DNA of 64,000 nt from SZUA-430 sp964483585 (GTDB taxonomy: Bacteria > Pseudomonadota > Alphaproteobacteria > Micropepsales > Micropepsaceae). Position 1 is the first letter of the stretch. Every line of letters starts with the position of its first letter. Below, piece by piece: positions 25,608 to 34,298 of the stretch. Under the pieces are notes generated by a model. The model was given only the letters and a program-made list of their open reading frames with translations, was not told where the DNA came from and searched no databases. The DNA lies in the NCBI GenBank assembly GCA_964483585.1, contig CAZABH010000002.1, positions 62,001 through 126,000 on the forward strand. The letters run 5' to 3'. The position numbers and the translations under genes were made by a program.

Positions 25608-26350
25608 TGCCTACAGCCCTGATTACCGGAGCCGCCCGTCGCCTTGGCCGGCAGATTGCGCTCGTGCTCGCGTCCGAAGGTTGGGACATCGCGATCCATT
25701 ATCTCTCGAGTGAAAGTGATGCGCTGAGCCTCAGTGCCGAGGTGCAGGGCATGGGTCGCCGATGCGGTCTGGTGCGCGCAGACCTGGCTATCGAGGCGGA
25801 AGTCCAGGGTATTGTCGGCCGTGCCGAGGCTTGTGTGGGACCTGTCCGTGTGCTGGTCAATTGTGCGTCGGTCTTTGAAGATGACCGCGTTGATACCGCA
25901 ACGCGCGCGAGCTGGGACAGGCACCTGGAGACGAACCTGCGCGCGCCCTTCGTTCTGTCGCAGGCGTTTGCTGCGCGCGTCGGCGAGGGCGAGGATGGTT
26001 GCATCGTGAACCTGATCGACCAATCCATCTTGCGGCTCACGCCGCAATTCATCTCCTACACGGTCTCCAAGGCGGGATTATGGACGCTGACGCAGACGAT
26101 GGCACAGGCGCTTGCTCCGCGCATTCGGGTCAATGCCGTGGCGCCGGGACCGTCGTTAAAGGCCTCGCACCAAAGCGAGGCCAATTTTGATCGACAGGTG
26201 CAGTCGACTCTTTTGCAACGTCCATCGGGGCCGGACCAGATTGCGGCAGCCGTTTCCTACCTTGTGTCCGCCAGGGCTGTGACGGGGCAGATGATCGCGG
26301 TCGACAGCGGGCAGCATCTTTCATGGTCTGCCGGCGACTTCGTGGAGTAA
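25607..26350 (+). CDS. SDR oxidoreductase, pteridine reductase / FolM-like
   Basis: A 247-residue short-chain dehydrogenase. The cofactor motif TGAARRLG (7-14), with paired arginines in place of the usual glycine-isoleucine, is the pattern of pteridine reductases and FolM-type dihydromonapterin or dihydrofolate reductases. The catalytic tyrosine and lysine lie in SYTVSKAG. The next gene is folB, which supports a role in pterin metabolism. The ATG at 25607 shares its first base with the aldolase TGA stop. Without biochemical data it could still be a general SDR. Confidence 0.78.
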   Translation: MPTALITGAARRLGRQIALVLASEGWDIAIHYLSSESDALSLSAEVQGMGRRCGLVRADLAIEAEVQGIVGRAEACVGPVRVLVNCASVFEDDRVDTATRASWDRHLETNLRAPFVLSQAFAARVGEGEDGCIVNLIDQSILRLTPQFISYTVSKAGLWTLTQTMAQALAPRIRVNAVAPGPSLKASHQSEANFDRQVQSTLLQRPSGPDQIAAAVSYLVSARAVTGQMIAVDSGQHLSWSAGDFVE

Positions 26351-26356
26351 TGTCTC

Positions 26357-26782
26357 GTGGCCAATGAAAGAGCCCAGGTCCAACCCTTGCGCATCGCCGA
26401 TGCGCGTCGGCGCATCCGCCACGTCTTCGTGCGCGATCTCGAGCTGGATGCGAATATTGGCGTTTATCATCGTGAGAAAGGTCAGGCCCAGCCGGTGCGG
26501 ATCAATGTGGATCTGACGGTTGAAGAGGGGGATATGCCCCTCGAGGACAGGCTCTCGAATGTGGTCGACTATGGTGCTGTCGTCGATGGCATCAAGGACA
26601 TCCTTGCCGGAGGGCACTTGAACCTCGTCGAGACGCTTGCCGAGCAAATTGCGTCCTTCTGCCTGGAGGACCAGCGTGTCCGGGTTGCCAGGGTGCGTAT
26701 CGAGAAGCTGCAGGTCGTTGCCGAGGCCAAGTCGGTTGGTGTCGAGATCGAGCGCGAGGCCGAGCGGTCGGCGTTCAGGTGA
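26357..26782 (+). CDS. folB: Dihydroneopterin aldolase
   Basis: A 141-residue FolB that converts dihydroneopterin to hydroxymethyldihydropterin in folate synthesis. The family core is seen as DLELDANIGVYHREKGQAQP, VDYGAVVDGIKDIL, and VETLAEQIASFCL. The start is a GTG with GGAG upstream, and there is an N-terminal extension of about 20 residues before the first conserved strand. It follows the FolM-like SDR by six bases and precedes uvrC by six. Confidence 0.93.
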   Translation: MANERAQVQPLRIADARRRIRHVFVRDLELDANIGVYHREKGQAQPVRINVDLTVEEGDMPLEDRLSNVVDYGAVVDGIKDILAGGHLNLVETLAEQIASFCLEDQRVRVARVRIEKLQVVAEAKSVGVEIEREAERSAFR

Positions 26783-26788
26783 TCCGGC

Positions 26789-28738
26789 ATGTCGCAGGTC
26801 GATGACACCAAGGGCAGTTCCTCGCCGGAGACGCCCGGGCTTCTGGCGCGGGGTGCCGAGGTCATCGCTGCGTACCTGCCGCGGCTGCCTCATGCCCCTG
26901 GCGTCTATCGCATGATCGGGGCTGACGGGTCCGTGCTCTATGTGGGCAAGGCAGCCAGCCTGAGGAAGCGCGTGCAGGCCTATACCAAGCCTTTCGACCA
27001 GCCCCAGCGTATCGCGCGCATGATTGCCCATACCGTCAGCATGGAGTTCGTGCAGACGGCATCAGAGGTCGAGGCGCTTCTGCTTGAAGCAAACCTCATC
27101 AAGCGGTTGAAGCCGCGCTATAATATCCTTCTGCGCGATGACAAGTCGTTTCCCCACATCCTGATCACGGCTGACCACGAGGCGCCGCAACTGGTCAAGC
27201 ACCGCGGGGCGAAGTCACGCAAAGGTGATTATTTCGGTCCCTTTGCGTCCGCAGGTGCAGTGAACCGCACCCTCAACACGCTGCAGCGAGCGTTCCTTTT
27301 GCGCAGTTGTTCGGATGCGGTCTATTCAGGGCGAACGCGGCCTTGCCTGCTCTATCAGATCAAGCGGTGCGCAGCGCCATGCGTCGGGAAGGTAACGCAT
27401 GAGGACTACCAGCGGCTGGTGGCGGACGCGCGTGACTTCATGCGTGGCCGGGGACAGGATGTGCGTAACAGTCTCTCGGTAGAGATGGAGGCTGCCGCGG
27501 CTGCTCTGGACTTCGAGAAGGCGGCGAAGCTGCGTGACCGTATCCGGGCCCTTGCGCATGTTCAGCTTCAACAGGGTATCAATCCTGACACAATCAGCGA
27601 AGCGGATCTCTTTGCCCTTCATCAGGACGGGGGGCAAAGCTGCGTCCAGGTCATCTTCTTCAGGTCCGGGCAGAACTGGGGCAACCATGTGTTCTTCCCC
27701 CGCCATGAGCGTGGTGTGGAACCAGCCGAGCTTCTGGCCGGCTTTGTCTCGCAGTTCTATGACGAGCGAGACCCGCCGCGTAGCGTTATCCTGAGCCATG
27801 ATGTCGATGAGGCGGGCCTGCTGGCCGAGGCGCTTTCCCAGAAGGCAGGGCGCCGGGTCGAGTTGATTGTGCCGCAGCGCGGCGAGAAGCGTGACCTCAT
27901 GGGCCAGGCGATGCTGAATGCGCGTGAGGCACTGGCTCGCAAGATGGCCGACAGCGCGTCCCAGTTGCAGATGCTGGCTGAGGTTGGAGAGGCCTTTGGG
28001 CTGGATGCGCCACCGCGCCGGATCGAGGTCTATGACAACAGTCACATCCAGGGCGCTCATAGCGTGGGCGCCATGATCGTTGCTGGTGCAGAGGGATTGC
28101 TCAAGACCCAGTACCGGAAGTTCAACATCAAGGGCGTGGATACTGCGCCCGGTGACGATTACGGCATGATGCGTGAGGTTCTGGCCCGTCGTTTCAGGAA
28201 ACTTGCCCGTCAGCAGGATCAGGTGGCGGACGAACCCGTTGCGTTCGATGCGGCTGCGGAGGATGAGGATCCAGCAGATGTTCCCGTGCCCGATCTTGTT
28301 CTCGTCGATGGCGGGGCAGGGCAGTTGGCGCAGGCGCTGCAGGTCGTTCGCGACCTCGGTGTGCGGGGTGTAGCGGTTGTCGCGATTGCCAAGGGGCCGG
28401 AGCGTGATGCCGGACGTGAGCATTTCTTCATGGAGGGGCGGGCGCCGTTCCAACTGGAAGCGAAGAGCCCGGTGCTGTTCTACCTGCAGCGGCTGCGTGA
28501 CGAAGCCCATCGCTTTGCCATCGGCGCGCATCGGGCGAAGCGGGCGAAGTCACTGACGCGCTCGCCGCTGGACGAGATCGACGGGATCGGACCGGCGCGG
28601 AAGCGGGCCCTGCTCAACCATTTCGGGTCCGGCAGGGCGGTTACCCGCGCAGGACTGTCCGACCTTGAGTCGGTCAAAGGGGTTTCGAAGGAGCTTGCCC
28701 GCAAGATTTACGAGCATTTCCACGAGAAAGGCCCGTAA
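26789..28738 (+). CDS. uvrC: Excinuclease ABC subunit C
   Basis: A 649-residue UvrC, the dual-incision nuclease of nucleotide excision repair. It has the GIY-YIG domain (PHAPGVYRMIG ... VLYVGKAASLRKRVQAYTK), a cysteine motif region (RPCLLYQIKRCAAPC), the UVR motif with DFEKAAKLRDRI, the RNase H-like C-terminal nuclease (IEVYDNSHIQGAHSVG, LVDGGAGQL), and a terminal helix-hairpin-helix pair (EIDGIGPARKRALLNHFGS). The length is normal. uvrB is also in this window, about 25 kb away on the other strand. Confidence 0.97.
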   Translation: MSQVDDTKGSSSPETPGLLARGAEVIAAYLPRLPHAPGVYRMIGADGSVLYVGKAASLRKRVQAYTKPFDQPQRIARMIAHTVSMEFVQTASEVEALLLEANLIKRLKPRYNILLRDDKSFPHILITADHEAPQLVKHRGAKSRKGDYFGPFASAGAVNRTLNTLQRAFLLRSCSDAVYSGRTRPCLLYQIKRCAAPCVGKVTHEDYQRLVADARDFMRGRGQDVRNSLSVEMEAAAAALDFEKAAKLRDRIRALAHVQLQQGINPDTISEADLFALHQDGGQSCVQVIFFRSGQNWGNHVFFPRHERGVEPAELLAGFVSQFYDERDPPRSVILSHDVDEAGLLAEALSQKAGRRVELIVPQRGEKRDLMGQAMLNAREALARKMADSASQLQMLAEVGEAFGLDAPPRRIEVYDNSHIQGAHSVGAMIVAGAEGLLKTQYRKFNIKGVDTAPGDDYGMMREVLARRFRKLARQQDQVADEPVAFDAAAEDEDPADVPVPDLVLVDGGAGQLAQALQVVRDLGVRGVAVVAIAKGPERDAGREHFFMEGRAPFQLEAKSPVLFYLQRLRDEAHRFAIGAHRAKRAKSLTRSPLDEIDGIGPARKRALLNHFGSGRAVTRAGLSDLESVKGVSKELARKIYEHFHEKGP

Positions 28739-28813
28739 GCGTGTATTCCGGTGCGAGAATTTGTACCAACGACGCCATTTCCACTTTCCGCAATTCGGCA
28801 TTATCCTGCGCGT

Positions 28814-29422
28814 ATGGGTGATCATCTTCCTAATCTTCTGACCTTGGCGCGGATTGCGCTGGTGCCGGCGTTCGTTGCTTCATTCTGGATGACGATGCCC
28901 GCCGGTCGGTGGGTCGCTTTCGTCGTCTTTGTAGTGGCGGCGTTGACGGATTATGCGGATGGCTGGCTTGCGCGGTCGAGGAATCTCGAGTCGCGGCTGG
29001 GGCAGATGCTGGATCCGATTGCGGACAAGCTGCTGGTGTCCGCGGCCCTTGTGATGCTGGTCTATAATGACGATATCCGTGGACTGGTCATCATCCCGGC
29101 ACTGGTCATCCTGGCGCGCGAGATCCTTGTGTCGGGCATGCGCGAGTTCCTGGCCAGCATTGCGGTCCAGGTTCCAGTGTCTTCAGTCTCCAAGTTCAAG
29201 ACGGCCGTGCAGCTTGTTGCCCTGTCGATGCTAATCCTTGCACCTGCGGTCGAGCATGTCTGGGGGTGGTTGCACATCGCAGGGATTGTCTCGCTGTGGG
29301 GGGCGGCGGTGCTGACCATCTATACCGGGTTCAGCTATGTGCAGGCGAACCTCGCGCATGTGTCCCAGGAGGATGCGCGTGACCGCGAGCGGCGGCATGC
29401 GGCGCTCAGGCATCCGACGTGA
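28814..29422 (+). CDS. pgsA: CDP-diacylglycerol-glycerol-3-phosphate 3-phosphatidyltransferase
   Basis: A 202-residue membrane enzyme that makes phosphatidylglycerolphosphate from CDP-diacylglycerol and glycerol-3-phosphate. The CDP-alcohol phosphotransferase signature is complete (DYADGWLARSRN, then GQMLDPIADK), and four to six membrane helices flank it. The ATG at 28814 gives the standard LPNLLTLARI start. The longer frame from 28751 is not needed. Its TGA overlaps the GTG of moaD. Confidence 0.94.
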   Translation: MGDHLPNLLTLARIALVPAFVASFWMTMPAGRWVAFVVFVVAALTDYADGWLARSRNLESRLGQMLDPIADKLLVSAALVMLVYNDDIRGLVIIPALVILAREILVSGMREFLASIAVQVPVSSVSKFKTAVQLVALSMLILAPAVEHVWGWLHIAGIVSLWGAAVLTIYTGFSYVQANLAHVSQEDARDRERRHAALRHPT

Positions 29423-29670
29423 GGGTTCTCTACTTTGCATGGCTGCGGCAGCATGTGGGCTGTTCCGAGGAAGCGGTGGTTCCCCCTGCTGACGTGAGGA
29501 CCGTTGGTCAGCTGATTTCCTGGCTTTCGAGGCGTGGGGACGGGTATGCGCGCGCGCTCGCCGATCCGACGCGGATCCGGGCTGCTGTAAACCAGGTGCA
29601 TGTGCCATTTTCCGCAGAGATTGCGTCTGGCGACGAGATCGCACTTTTTCCGCCGGTGACTGGCGGATGA
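29419..29670 (+). CDS. moaD: Molybdopterin synthase sulfur carrier subunit
   Basis: An 83-residue ubiquitin-fold protein ending in the functional double glycine (PPVTGG), which carries the thiocarboxylate used to build molybdopterin. The segments RVLYFAWLRQHVG and DEIALFPPVTGG match MoaD. It starts with GTG overlapping the pgsA stop and ends overlapping the moaE start, so pgsA, moaD and moaE are translationally coupled. Confidence 0.94.
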   Translation: MRVLYFAWLRQHVGCSEEAVVPPADVRTVGQLISWLSRRGDGYARALADPTRIRAAVNQVHVPFSAEIASGDEIALFPPVTGG

Positions 29671-30125
29671 TTCGCGTTAGCGTGCAGCGGGATGATTTCG
29701 ATGCAGCGTTTGTCCTGCGCCAAGTGAGCGACGAGGCGGGGGGTGTCGGTGCCGTTGCGAGCTTCATCGGGATCGTCAGGCCCGAGAGCCAGGGAGAGCG
29801 GCTTGTTTCGCTCGAAATAGAGCATTACCCCGGAATGACCGAGCGCGAGCTTGCGCGCATTGCGGGGGCTGCGGCATCGCGTTGGCCGCTTTCCGCCCTT
29901 TCGGTCATCCATCGCTATGGCGTGCTTGAGGCCGGCGCGCAAATCGTTCTTGTCGTGGCTGCGTCTTCGCATCGGCAGGCCGCCTTCGATGCAGTCCAGT
30001 TCGTCATGGATTACCTGAAGACAGAAGCGCCTTTCTGGAAACGCGAGCATCGAAGTTCAGGCTCGTACTGGGTGGAGGCGCGCGTCAGCGATACTGAGGC
30101 TGCCGCGCGCTGGGATTTATCCTGA
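29667..30125 (+). CDS. moaE: Molybdopterin synthase catalytic subunit
   Basis: A 152-residue MoaE that inserts two sulfurs into precursor Z with MoaD. Typical blocks are GAVASFIGIVR, LEIEHYPGMTERELARIA, VIHRYGVLEAGAQIVLVV, and the C-terminal KTEAPFWKRE with the catalytic lysines. It is the last gene of the long plus-strand run and meets ilvE tail to tail across a ten-base gap. Confidence 0.96.
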   Translation: MIRVSVQRDDFDAAFVLRQVSDEAGGVGAVASFIGIVRPESQGERLVSLEIEHYPGMTERELARIAGAAASRWPLSALSVIHRYGVLEAGAQIVLVVAASSHRQAAFDAVQFVMDYLKTEAPFWKREHRSSGSYWVEARVSDTEAAARWDLS

Positions 30126-30135
30126 CCGGTAGTGA

Positions 30136-31026
30136 TCAGCTCGGGATCGCATATTTGCCGCGAACGAGGTTTGCATAGTCGTCCATCAGTGTTCGCGTGA
30201 TGTTGCCGACTTCAAACTTCCAGCGGCCGATGCTCCCGACTGGCGTAACTTCAGCGGCAGAGCCGGTCAGGAAGCATTCCGAGAAGCCTTCTACGTCCTT
30301 GCTTTCGATATAGGTTTCCACCACGTCGATCTGGCGCGCGCGGGCCAGGTCCATCACGGTCTGGCGGGTGATGCCGTTGAGGAAGCAGTCCGCATGAGGC
30401 GTGAACAGGCTATTGTCCTTGACGAAGAAGATGTTTGCACCGGTCGCTTCGGCCACCAGGCCGCGCCAGTCATACATCAGCGCATCTGCAAAGCCCTTCT
30501 GCTCGGCTTCGTGCTTCGATAGCGTGCAGATCATGTAGAGGCCGGCGGCTTTGGCTTTCCAGGGTGTCGTGTCCGGTGCAGGCCGGCGCCAGCGCGAGAT
30601 GTCCATCGCGATCCCCTTCTTCTTGATCTCGGGATCGAACATGGATGGCCAGGGCCAGACGGCGATTGCGACGTGGATCTTCGCCTTCTGTGCGCTCACG
30701 GCCATTTGCTCGCTGCCGCGCCAGGCGACGGGACGCATATAGGCGTCGTCCATGCCCTGCGCCTCGACAACTTGCCGGCAGGCGTCGTTGATCTGCTGCG
30801 GGGTGAACGGAATCTCGAACCCCATGAGCCGGGCGGACTGGAACAGGCGGTCGGTGTGCTGTTCCAGCTTGAAGATCCGGCGGTTGTATACGCGCTGTCC
30901 TTCAAAGATGCATGAACCATAATGAAGGCCATGCGTCAGCACGTGCACCTTGGCGTCCCGCCAGGGCACGAGCTTGCCATCGAGCCAGATCTGGCCGTCG
31001 CGGTCATCAAACGGGATAAGAGACAT
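30136..31026 (-). CDS. ilvE: Branched-chain amino acid aminotransferase
   Basis: A 296-residue fold-type IV PLP aminotransferase that makes valine, leucine and isoleucine from their keto acids. The N-terminal IWLDGKLVPWRDAKVHVLTH and the block LSKHEAEQKGFADALMYDW, with the Schiff-base lysine, are characteristic of IlvE. A strong RBS (AAGGAG, eight bases) precedes the ATG. It is divergent from the marR-regulator set across about 140 bases. Confidence 0.94.
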   Translation of the reverse strand: MSLIPFDDRDGQIWLDGKLVPWRDAKVHVLTHGLHYGSCIFEGQRVYNRRIFKLEQHTDRLFQSARLMGFEIPFTPQQINDACRQVVEAQGMDDAYMRPVAWRGSEQMAVSAQKAKIHVAIAVWPWPSMFDPEIKKKGIAMDISRWRRPAPDTTPWKAKAAGLYMICTLSKHEAEQKGFADALMYDWRGLVAEATGANIFFVKDNSLFTPHADCFLNGITRQTVMDLARARQIDVVETYIESKDVEGFSECFLTGSAAEVTPVGSIGRWKFEVGNITRTLMDDYANLVRGKYAIPS

Positions 31027-31168
31027 GCCTGTTACTCCTTACAAGGGCCCATTGGTTAAGGCGCCTTCCGACAGATGCTGGTGAAGGCCTGCTTGCAGCG
31101 GGCAGGCCTCGCACCGTATTGTGACCATATCTGCCACAAGGACCCTGCATGCTTCCAGCAGGCAATCA

Positions 31169-31654
31169 ATGAAGGCGTCAGCACCACTCCTTTATCTGCG
31201 CGAAGAGGAACTCACCGATGGGGTTGAGCTGTTCTTCTTTGCCAGCAGGGATGTTGGCTGTGCGCTCGACGCGGCGTTGCTGCGGCTTGGATTGGGTCGG
31301 GCACATGCGCGGGCGATCCATTTTATTGCGCGGCAGCCCGGCCTGTCGGTATCCGCGCTTCTGGGAATCCTGGGGATCACGAAACAATCTCTCGGGCGCG
31401 TCCTGAAGGAGCTGCACGCCCTCGGCCTTGTCTCGCAGGCTTCCGGGCAAAAAGACAAGCGGCAGCGCCTGCTCCGCCTGACCGATCAGGGTCTGGAGGT
31501 GGCCTCCGAGCTTGCGGCCTTGCAGCGTGCCCTTTTTGCCAAGGCTTTCCGTTCGGCCGGGCCGGAAGCCGTTGCCGGGTTCCGGCTGGTACTCAGCGGT
31601 CTTATCAACGAGGAGGAGCGGGCGAGTGTGCTGCGCCTGCTGTCCCGGCGATGA
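31169..31654 (+). CDS. MarR family transcriptional regulator
   Basis: A 161-residue winged-helix regulator. The HTH reads VSALLGILGITKQSLGRVLKE and the wing contains KDKRQRLLRLTDQG, the standard MarR DNA-binding arginines. The ATG at 31169 follows AGCAGG. An upstream GTG-type reading is unlikely. An ATGA overlap couples it to a response regulator, an arrangement I recognise from alphaproteobacteria. It may control its own operon and the divergent ilvE. Confidence 0.88.
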   Translation: MKASAPLLYLREEELTDGVELFFFASRDVGCALDAALLRLGLGRAHARAIHFIARQPGLSVSALLGILGITKQSLGRVLKELHALGLVSQASGQKDKRQRLLRLTDQGLEVASELAALQRALFAKAFRSAGPEAVAGFRLVLSGLINEEERASVLRLLSRR

Positions 31655-32370
31655 GCATGCTGCCCGATACAGAGCGACCGGGGACACCCGAGCATCATCT
31701 GCTGGTCGTCGACGATGACACGCGCATTCGTACGCTGCTGCAGCGGTTCCTGACCGAGAACGGCTATCGCGTGACTGCGGCCAAGGACGCGGCCGAAGCG
31801 CGTCAGCTGCTTGAGAGCTGGGAGTTCGATTTCATCATCCTCGATGTGATGATGCCGGGCGAAGACGGGTTTTCGCTGACCAAGGCCATACGGGCGCGCT
31901 CGAATGTGCCCATCCTGTTGCTGACCGCGCGTGGCGAGTCCGTCGACAGGATCGAGGGTCTTGAGCGTGGCGCGGATGATTATCTGCCCAAGCCCTTCGA
32001 GCCCCGGGAGTTGTTGCTGCGGGTGGCCACGATCCTCAAGCGCGCGGCGCGCCCGAGCGGTGATCCGAAGCATGTCGTGCAACTGGGTGTGTGCCGCTTC
32101 GACGCCGAGCGCGGCGAGCTTTCGCGCGAGGGCAAGCCCATAAAGCTGACGTCGGCCGAGTTGCAGTTGCTGCGTTTGCTTTCTGCGAGCGCCGGGCAAC
32201 CGTTCACGCGCAGCGAGCTTTCGCAGCAGATGGGCGCTGTGCTCGAGCGGACCGTCGATGTTCAGATCACTCGGTTGCGGCGCAAGATCGAGGTTGATCC
32301 ACGGTTGCCGCTGTACCTGCAGACGGTACGTGGCATCGGTTATGTCCTCGTTCCCGACAGGCAGGGTTAG
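31651..32370 (+). CDS. OmpR-family response regulator
   Basis: A 239-residue two-component regulator. The receiver domain has the phosphorylatable aspartate D65 in FIILDVMMPGEDG, a conserved lysine in LPKPFEPRE, and a winged-helix output domain (TSAELQLLRLLSASAGQPFTR ... RTVDVQITRLRRKIE ... VRGIGYVLVP). Its stop is two bases before the sensor kinase GTG. The first 14 residues before the receiver are slightly longer than usual. Confidence 0.95.
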   Translation: MSMLPDTERPGTPEHHLLVVDDDTRIRTLLQRFLTENGYRVTAAKDAAEARQLLESWEFDFIILDVMMPGEDGFSLTKAIRARSNVPILLLTARGESVDRIEGLERGADDYLPKPFEPRELLLRVATILKRAARPSGDPKHVVQLGVCRFDAERGELSREGKPIKLTSAELQLLRLLSASAGQPFTRSELSQQMGAVLERTVDVQITRLRRKIEVDPRLPLYLQTVRGIGYVLVPDRQG

Positions 32371-32372
32371 TC

Positions 32373-33707
32373 GTGTCGGCGGGTCTTGTCAGGCGATCAC
32401 TTCCGCGTGGCCTGTTCGGCCGGTCCTTGCTGATCATCGTCATGCCTGTGATCCTGGTGCAAGCTGTTGTCACCTATCTGCTGTTCGACCGGCAGTGGGA
32501 TGCAGTGACAACACGCATCTCGCGTGCGGTTGCGGCACAGATTGTCCTGTTCGTGCAGAGCTACGAGACCAACGGCCCCGAGCGTTTCGAGGTCGAAGCG
32601 GTCAAACTGCGCGAGACCTCGTTTGGCCTTGTACCCGTCGTCAGGCCAGGCGAGCGGATTCCTGATACGGAGCCGCAAGCCTATGAGGTGCTGCAGCGCG
32701 TCTTTGCGCGCGAGCTGTCAGCGCGCATCAACCGGCCCGTCTGGATCGATTCGTTCAGCCATCCGGACCATGTGGACATCCGCATCCAGCTTGACGGTGC
32801 GGTCATGATAATCCTTGCCGAGCGCAAGCGCGTGATGTCGACCAATACCCATGTCTGGGTCCTATGGATGATTGGCACGTCCGTCATCTTCCTCAGCATC
32901 GCGATCCTGTTCCTGCGCAACCAGATCCGTCCCATCGAGCGCCTCGCAGATGCGGCGGAGGCCTTCGGCAAGGGTCGGGATGTGCCAGACTTCAGACCCG
33001 CGGGTGCCAACGAGGTGCGGCGCGCGGCGTTGGCCTTCATTGACATGCGCGAGCGCATTTCACGCTTCGTGCAACAGCGCACCGACATGCTGGCCGGGGT
33101 CAGTCACGATTTGAGGACCCCGTTGACGCGCATGAAGCTTGAGCTTGCCATGATGAAGGAGAATCCATCCATCGTTGCGCTCAAGGGTGACCTCGAGGAA
33201 ATGGAACATATGCTCGAGGAGTATCTTGCCTTTGCGCGGGGGCAGGCGGGCGAAGGGGCCAGCGACACCGATATCTCTCAATTGCTGCGCGAGGTTGTTG
33301 GCAACGCGCAGCGCAAGGCAGATGGAAAGCAGCCAGGCAAGACGGTCGAGGCCGACGTTCCCGATACGCTTGTCATTCCCGTGCGTCCGAATGCTTTGAA
33401 GCGCTGCGTCGTGAACCTGGTCGAGAATGCGGTTCGGCATGGCTCTCACGTGCGCGTTACCCTGCGGCATGGCGATCATGCTATCGAGATCGTGGTCGAT
33501 GATGACGGCCCGGGTATCCCGCCAGAGCGTCGCGAGGAAGCATTCCGTCCCTTTCACAGGCTTGATAGTGGGCGTTCTCTTGCCACTGGCGGTGCGGGGT
33601 TGGGGCTTGCGATCGCCCTTGATATCGCGCGTGGGCACGGCGGTGACATCATTCTGGATGACAGCCCGCTTGGCGGGTTACGCGGTGTGATCCGTATCCC
33701 GGTCTGA
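32373..33707 (+). CDS. EnvZ-type sensor histidine kinase
   Basis: A 444-residue membrane kinase, cognate to the adjacent regulator. Membrane helices lie near residues 18-38 and 158-180 and flank a periplasmic sensor of about 120 residues. A HAMP domain follows, then HisKA with the phospho-accepting H245 in GVSHDLRTPLTRM, and the ATPase domain (NLVENAVRHG, DDGPGIP, GGAGLGLAIA). The start is GTG. The EnvZ-like SHDLRTPLTRM sequence suggests osmotic or envelope sensing, which is inference. The last 30 bases overlap the convergent TetR gene. Confidence 0.94.
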   Translation: MSAGLVRRSLPRGLFGRSLLIIVMPVILVQAVVTYLLFDRQWDAVTTRISRAVAAQIVLFVQSYETNGPERFEVEAVKLRETSFGLVPVVRPGERIPDTEPQAYEVLQRVFARELSARINRPVWIDSFSHPDHVDIRIQLDGAVMIILAERKRVMSTNTHVWVLWMIGTSVIFLSIAILFLRNQIRPIERLADAAEAFGKGRDVPDFRPAGANEVRRAALAFIDMRERISRFVQQRTDMLAGVSHDLRTPLTRMKLELAMMKENPSIVALKGDLEEMEHMLEEYLAFARGQAGEGASDTDISQLLREVVGNAQRKADGKQPGKTVEADVPDTLVIPVRPNALKRCVVNLVENAVRHGSHVRVTLRHGDHAIEIVVDDDGPGIPPERREEAFRPFHRLDSGRSLATGGAGLGLAIALDIARGHGGDIILDDSPLGGLRGVIRIPV

Positions 33708-34298
33708 TTCGGTGTCGGTCTCGCGTCGCAGGCCTTCCAGGGTCTCGGTCCATTCTTCGATCATTCGAAGTCGCCGGTCGAGATGTGCCATGGTGCGCGC
33801 AAGGTCGCGTTGGTCGTCCAGCCAGACGGGCAGCGTGTCCGCCATCAGAAGGCCCATGCCCCGCGTAATGGCAAAGCCGCGCCATCCTGTATCGGGTAGG
33901 TGCGCGACCTCTGCGATCCAGTGGGCGCTGCGTGCGACCAGGGGCAACAAGTCCACAATGAGGCCGGGATCGCTTGAGCCAGCCTCGCGAATGGCTCCTA
34001 GCAAGGCCCTGTGTGGTTCCAGATGCTCGAACCAGCACAGCATGGCATCAAAGGCGCGATCACGCGGTGCCATTTGTGGGTCAATCTCATGGTCGTGCCG
34101 AAGGAAGGCGAGGTCGATTTCCTTTCCCAACAATGAGAGCAGCGCCGCTTTGCCAGGGCAGATCTCGTAGAGGGTGGCTAGCGGGATGGTGGCCTTGCGT
34201 GCTGCCTTTGTCAGGCTGAAGCCAGCCCATCCATGTGCAAGGATCTCGGCTGTTGCAGCAGCGATCAGCTTGTGTTGCGGTGTGCTTCTTGTGGTCAT
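33678..34298 (-). CDS. TetR-family-like regulator
   Basis: A 206-residue protein with a TetR-type helix-turn-helix (LTKAARKATIPLATLYEICPGKAALL) and an all-helical C-terminal half. The WRGFAITRGMGLLMADTLPVWLDD region resembles the ligand-binding part of alphaproteobacterial TetR/COQ9-like proteins. Its ATG overlaps the proC stop by four bases, so it is read with ybjN-proC. Its targets are unknown. Its 3' end lies within the histidine kinase gene on the other strand. Confidence 0.8.
   Translation of the reverse strand: MTTRSTPQHKLIAAATAEILAHGWAGFSLTKAARKATIPLATLYEICPGKAALLSLLGKEIDLAFLRHDHEIDPQMAPRDRAFDAMLCWFEHLEPHRALLGAIREAGSSDPGLIVDLLPLVARSAHWIAEVAHLPDTGWRGFAITRGMGLLMADTLPVWLDDQRDLARTMAHLDRRLRMIEEWTETLEGLRRETDTESDRDTDHTA

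Noticed and set aside
27326..28531. A 401-residue minus-strand open frame
   Set aside because: It is antisense to uvrC, whose domains are intact; no motif in the antisense reading.
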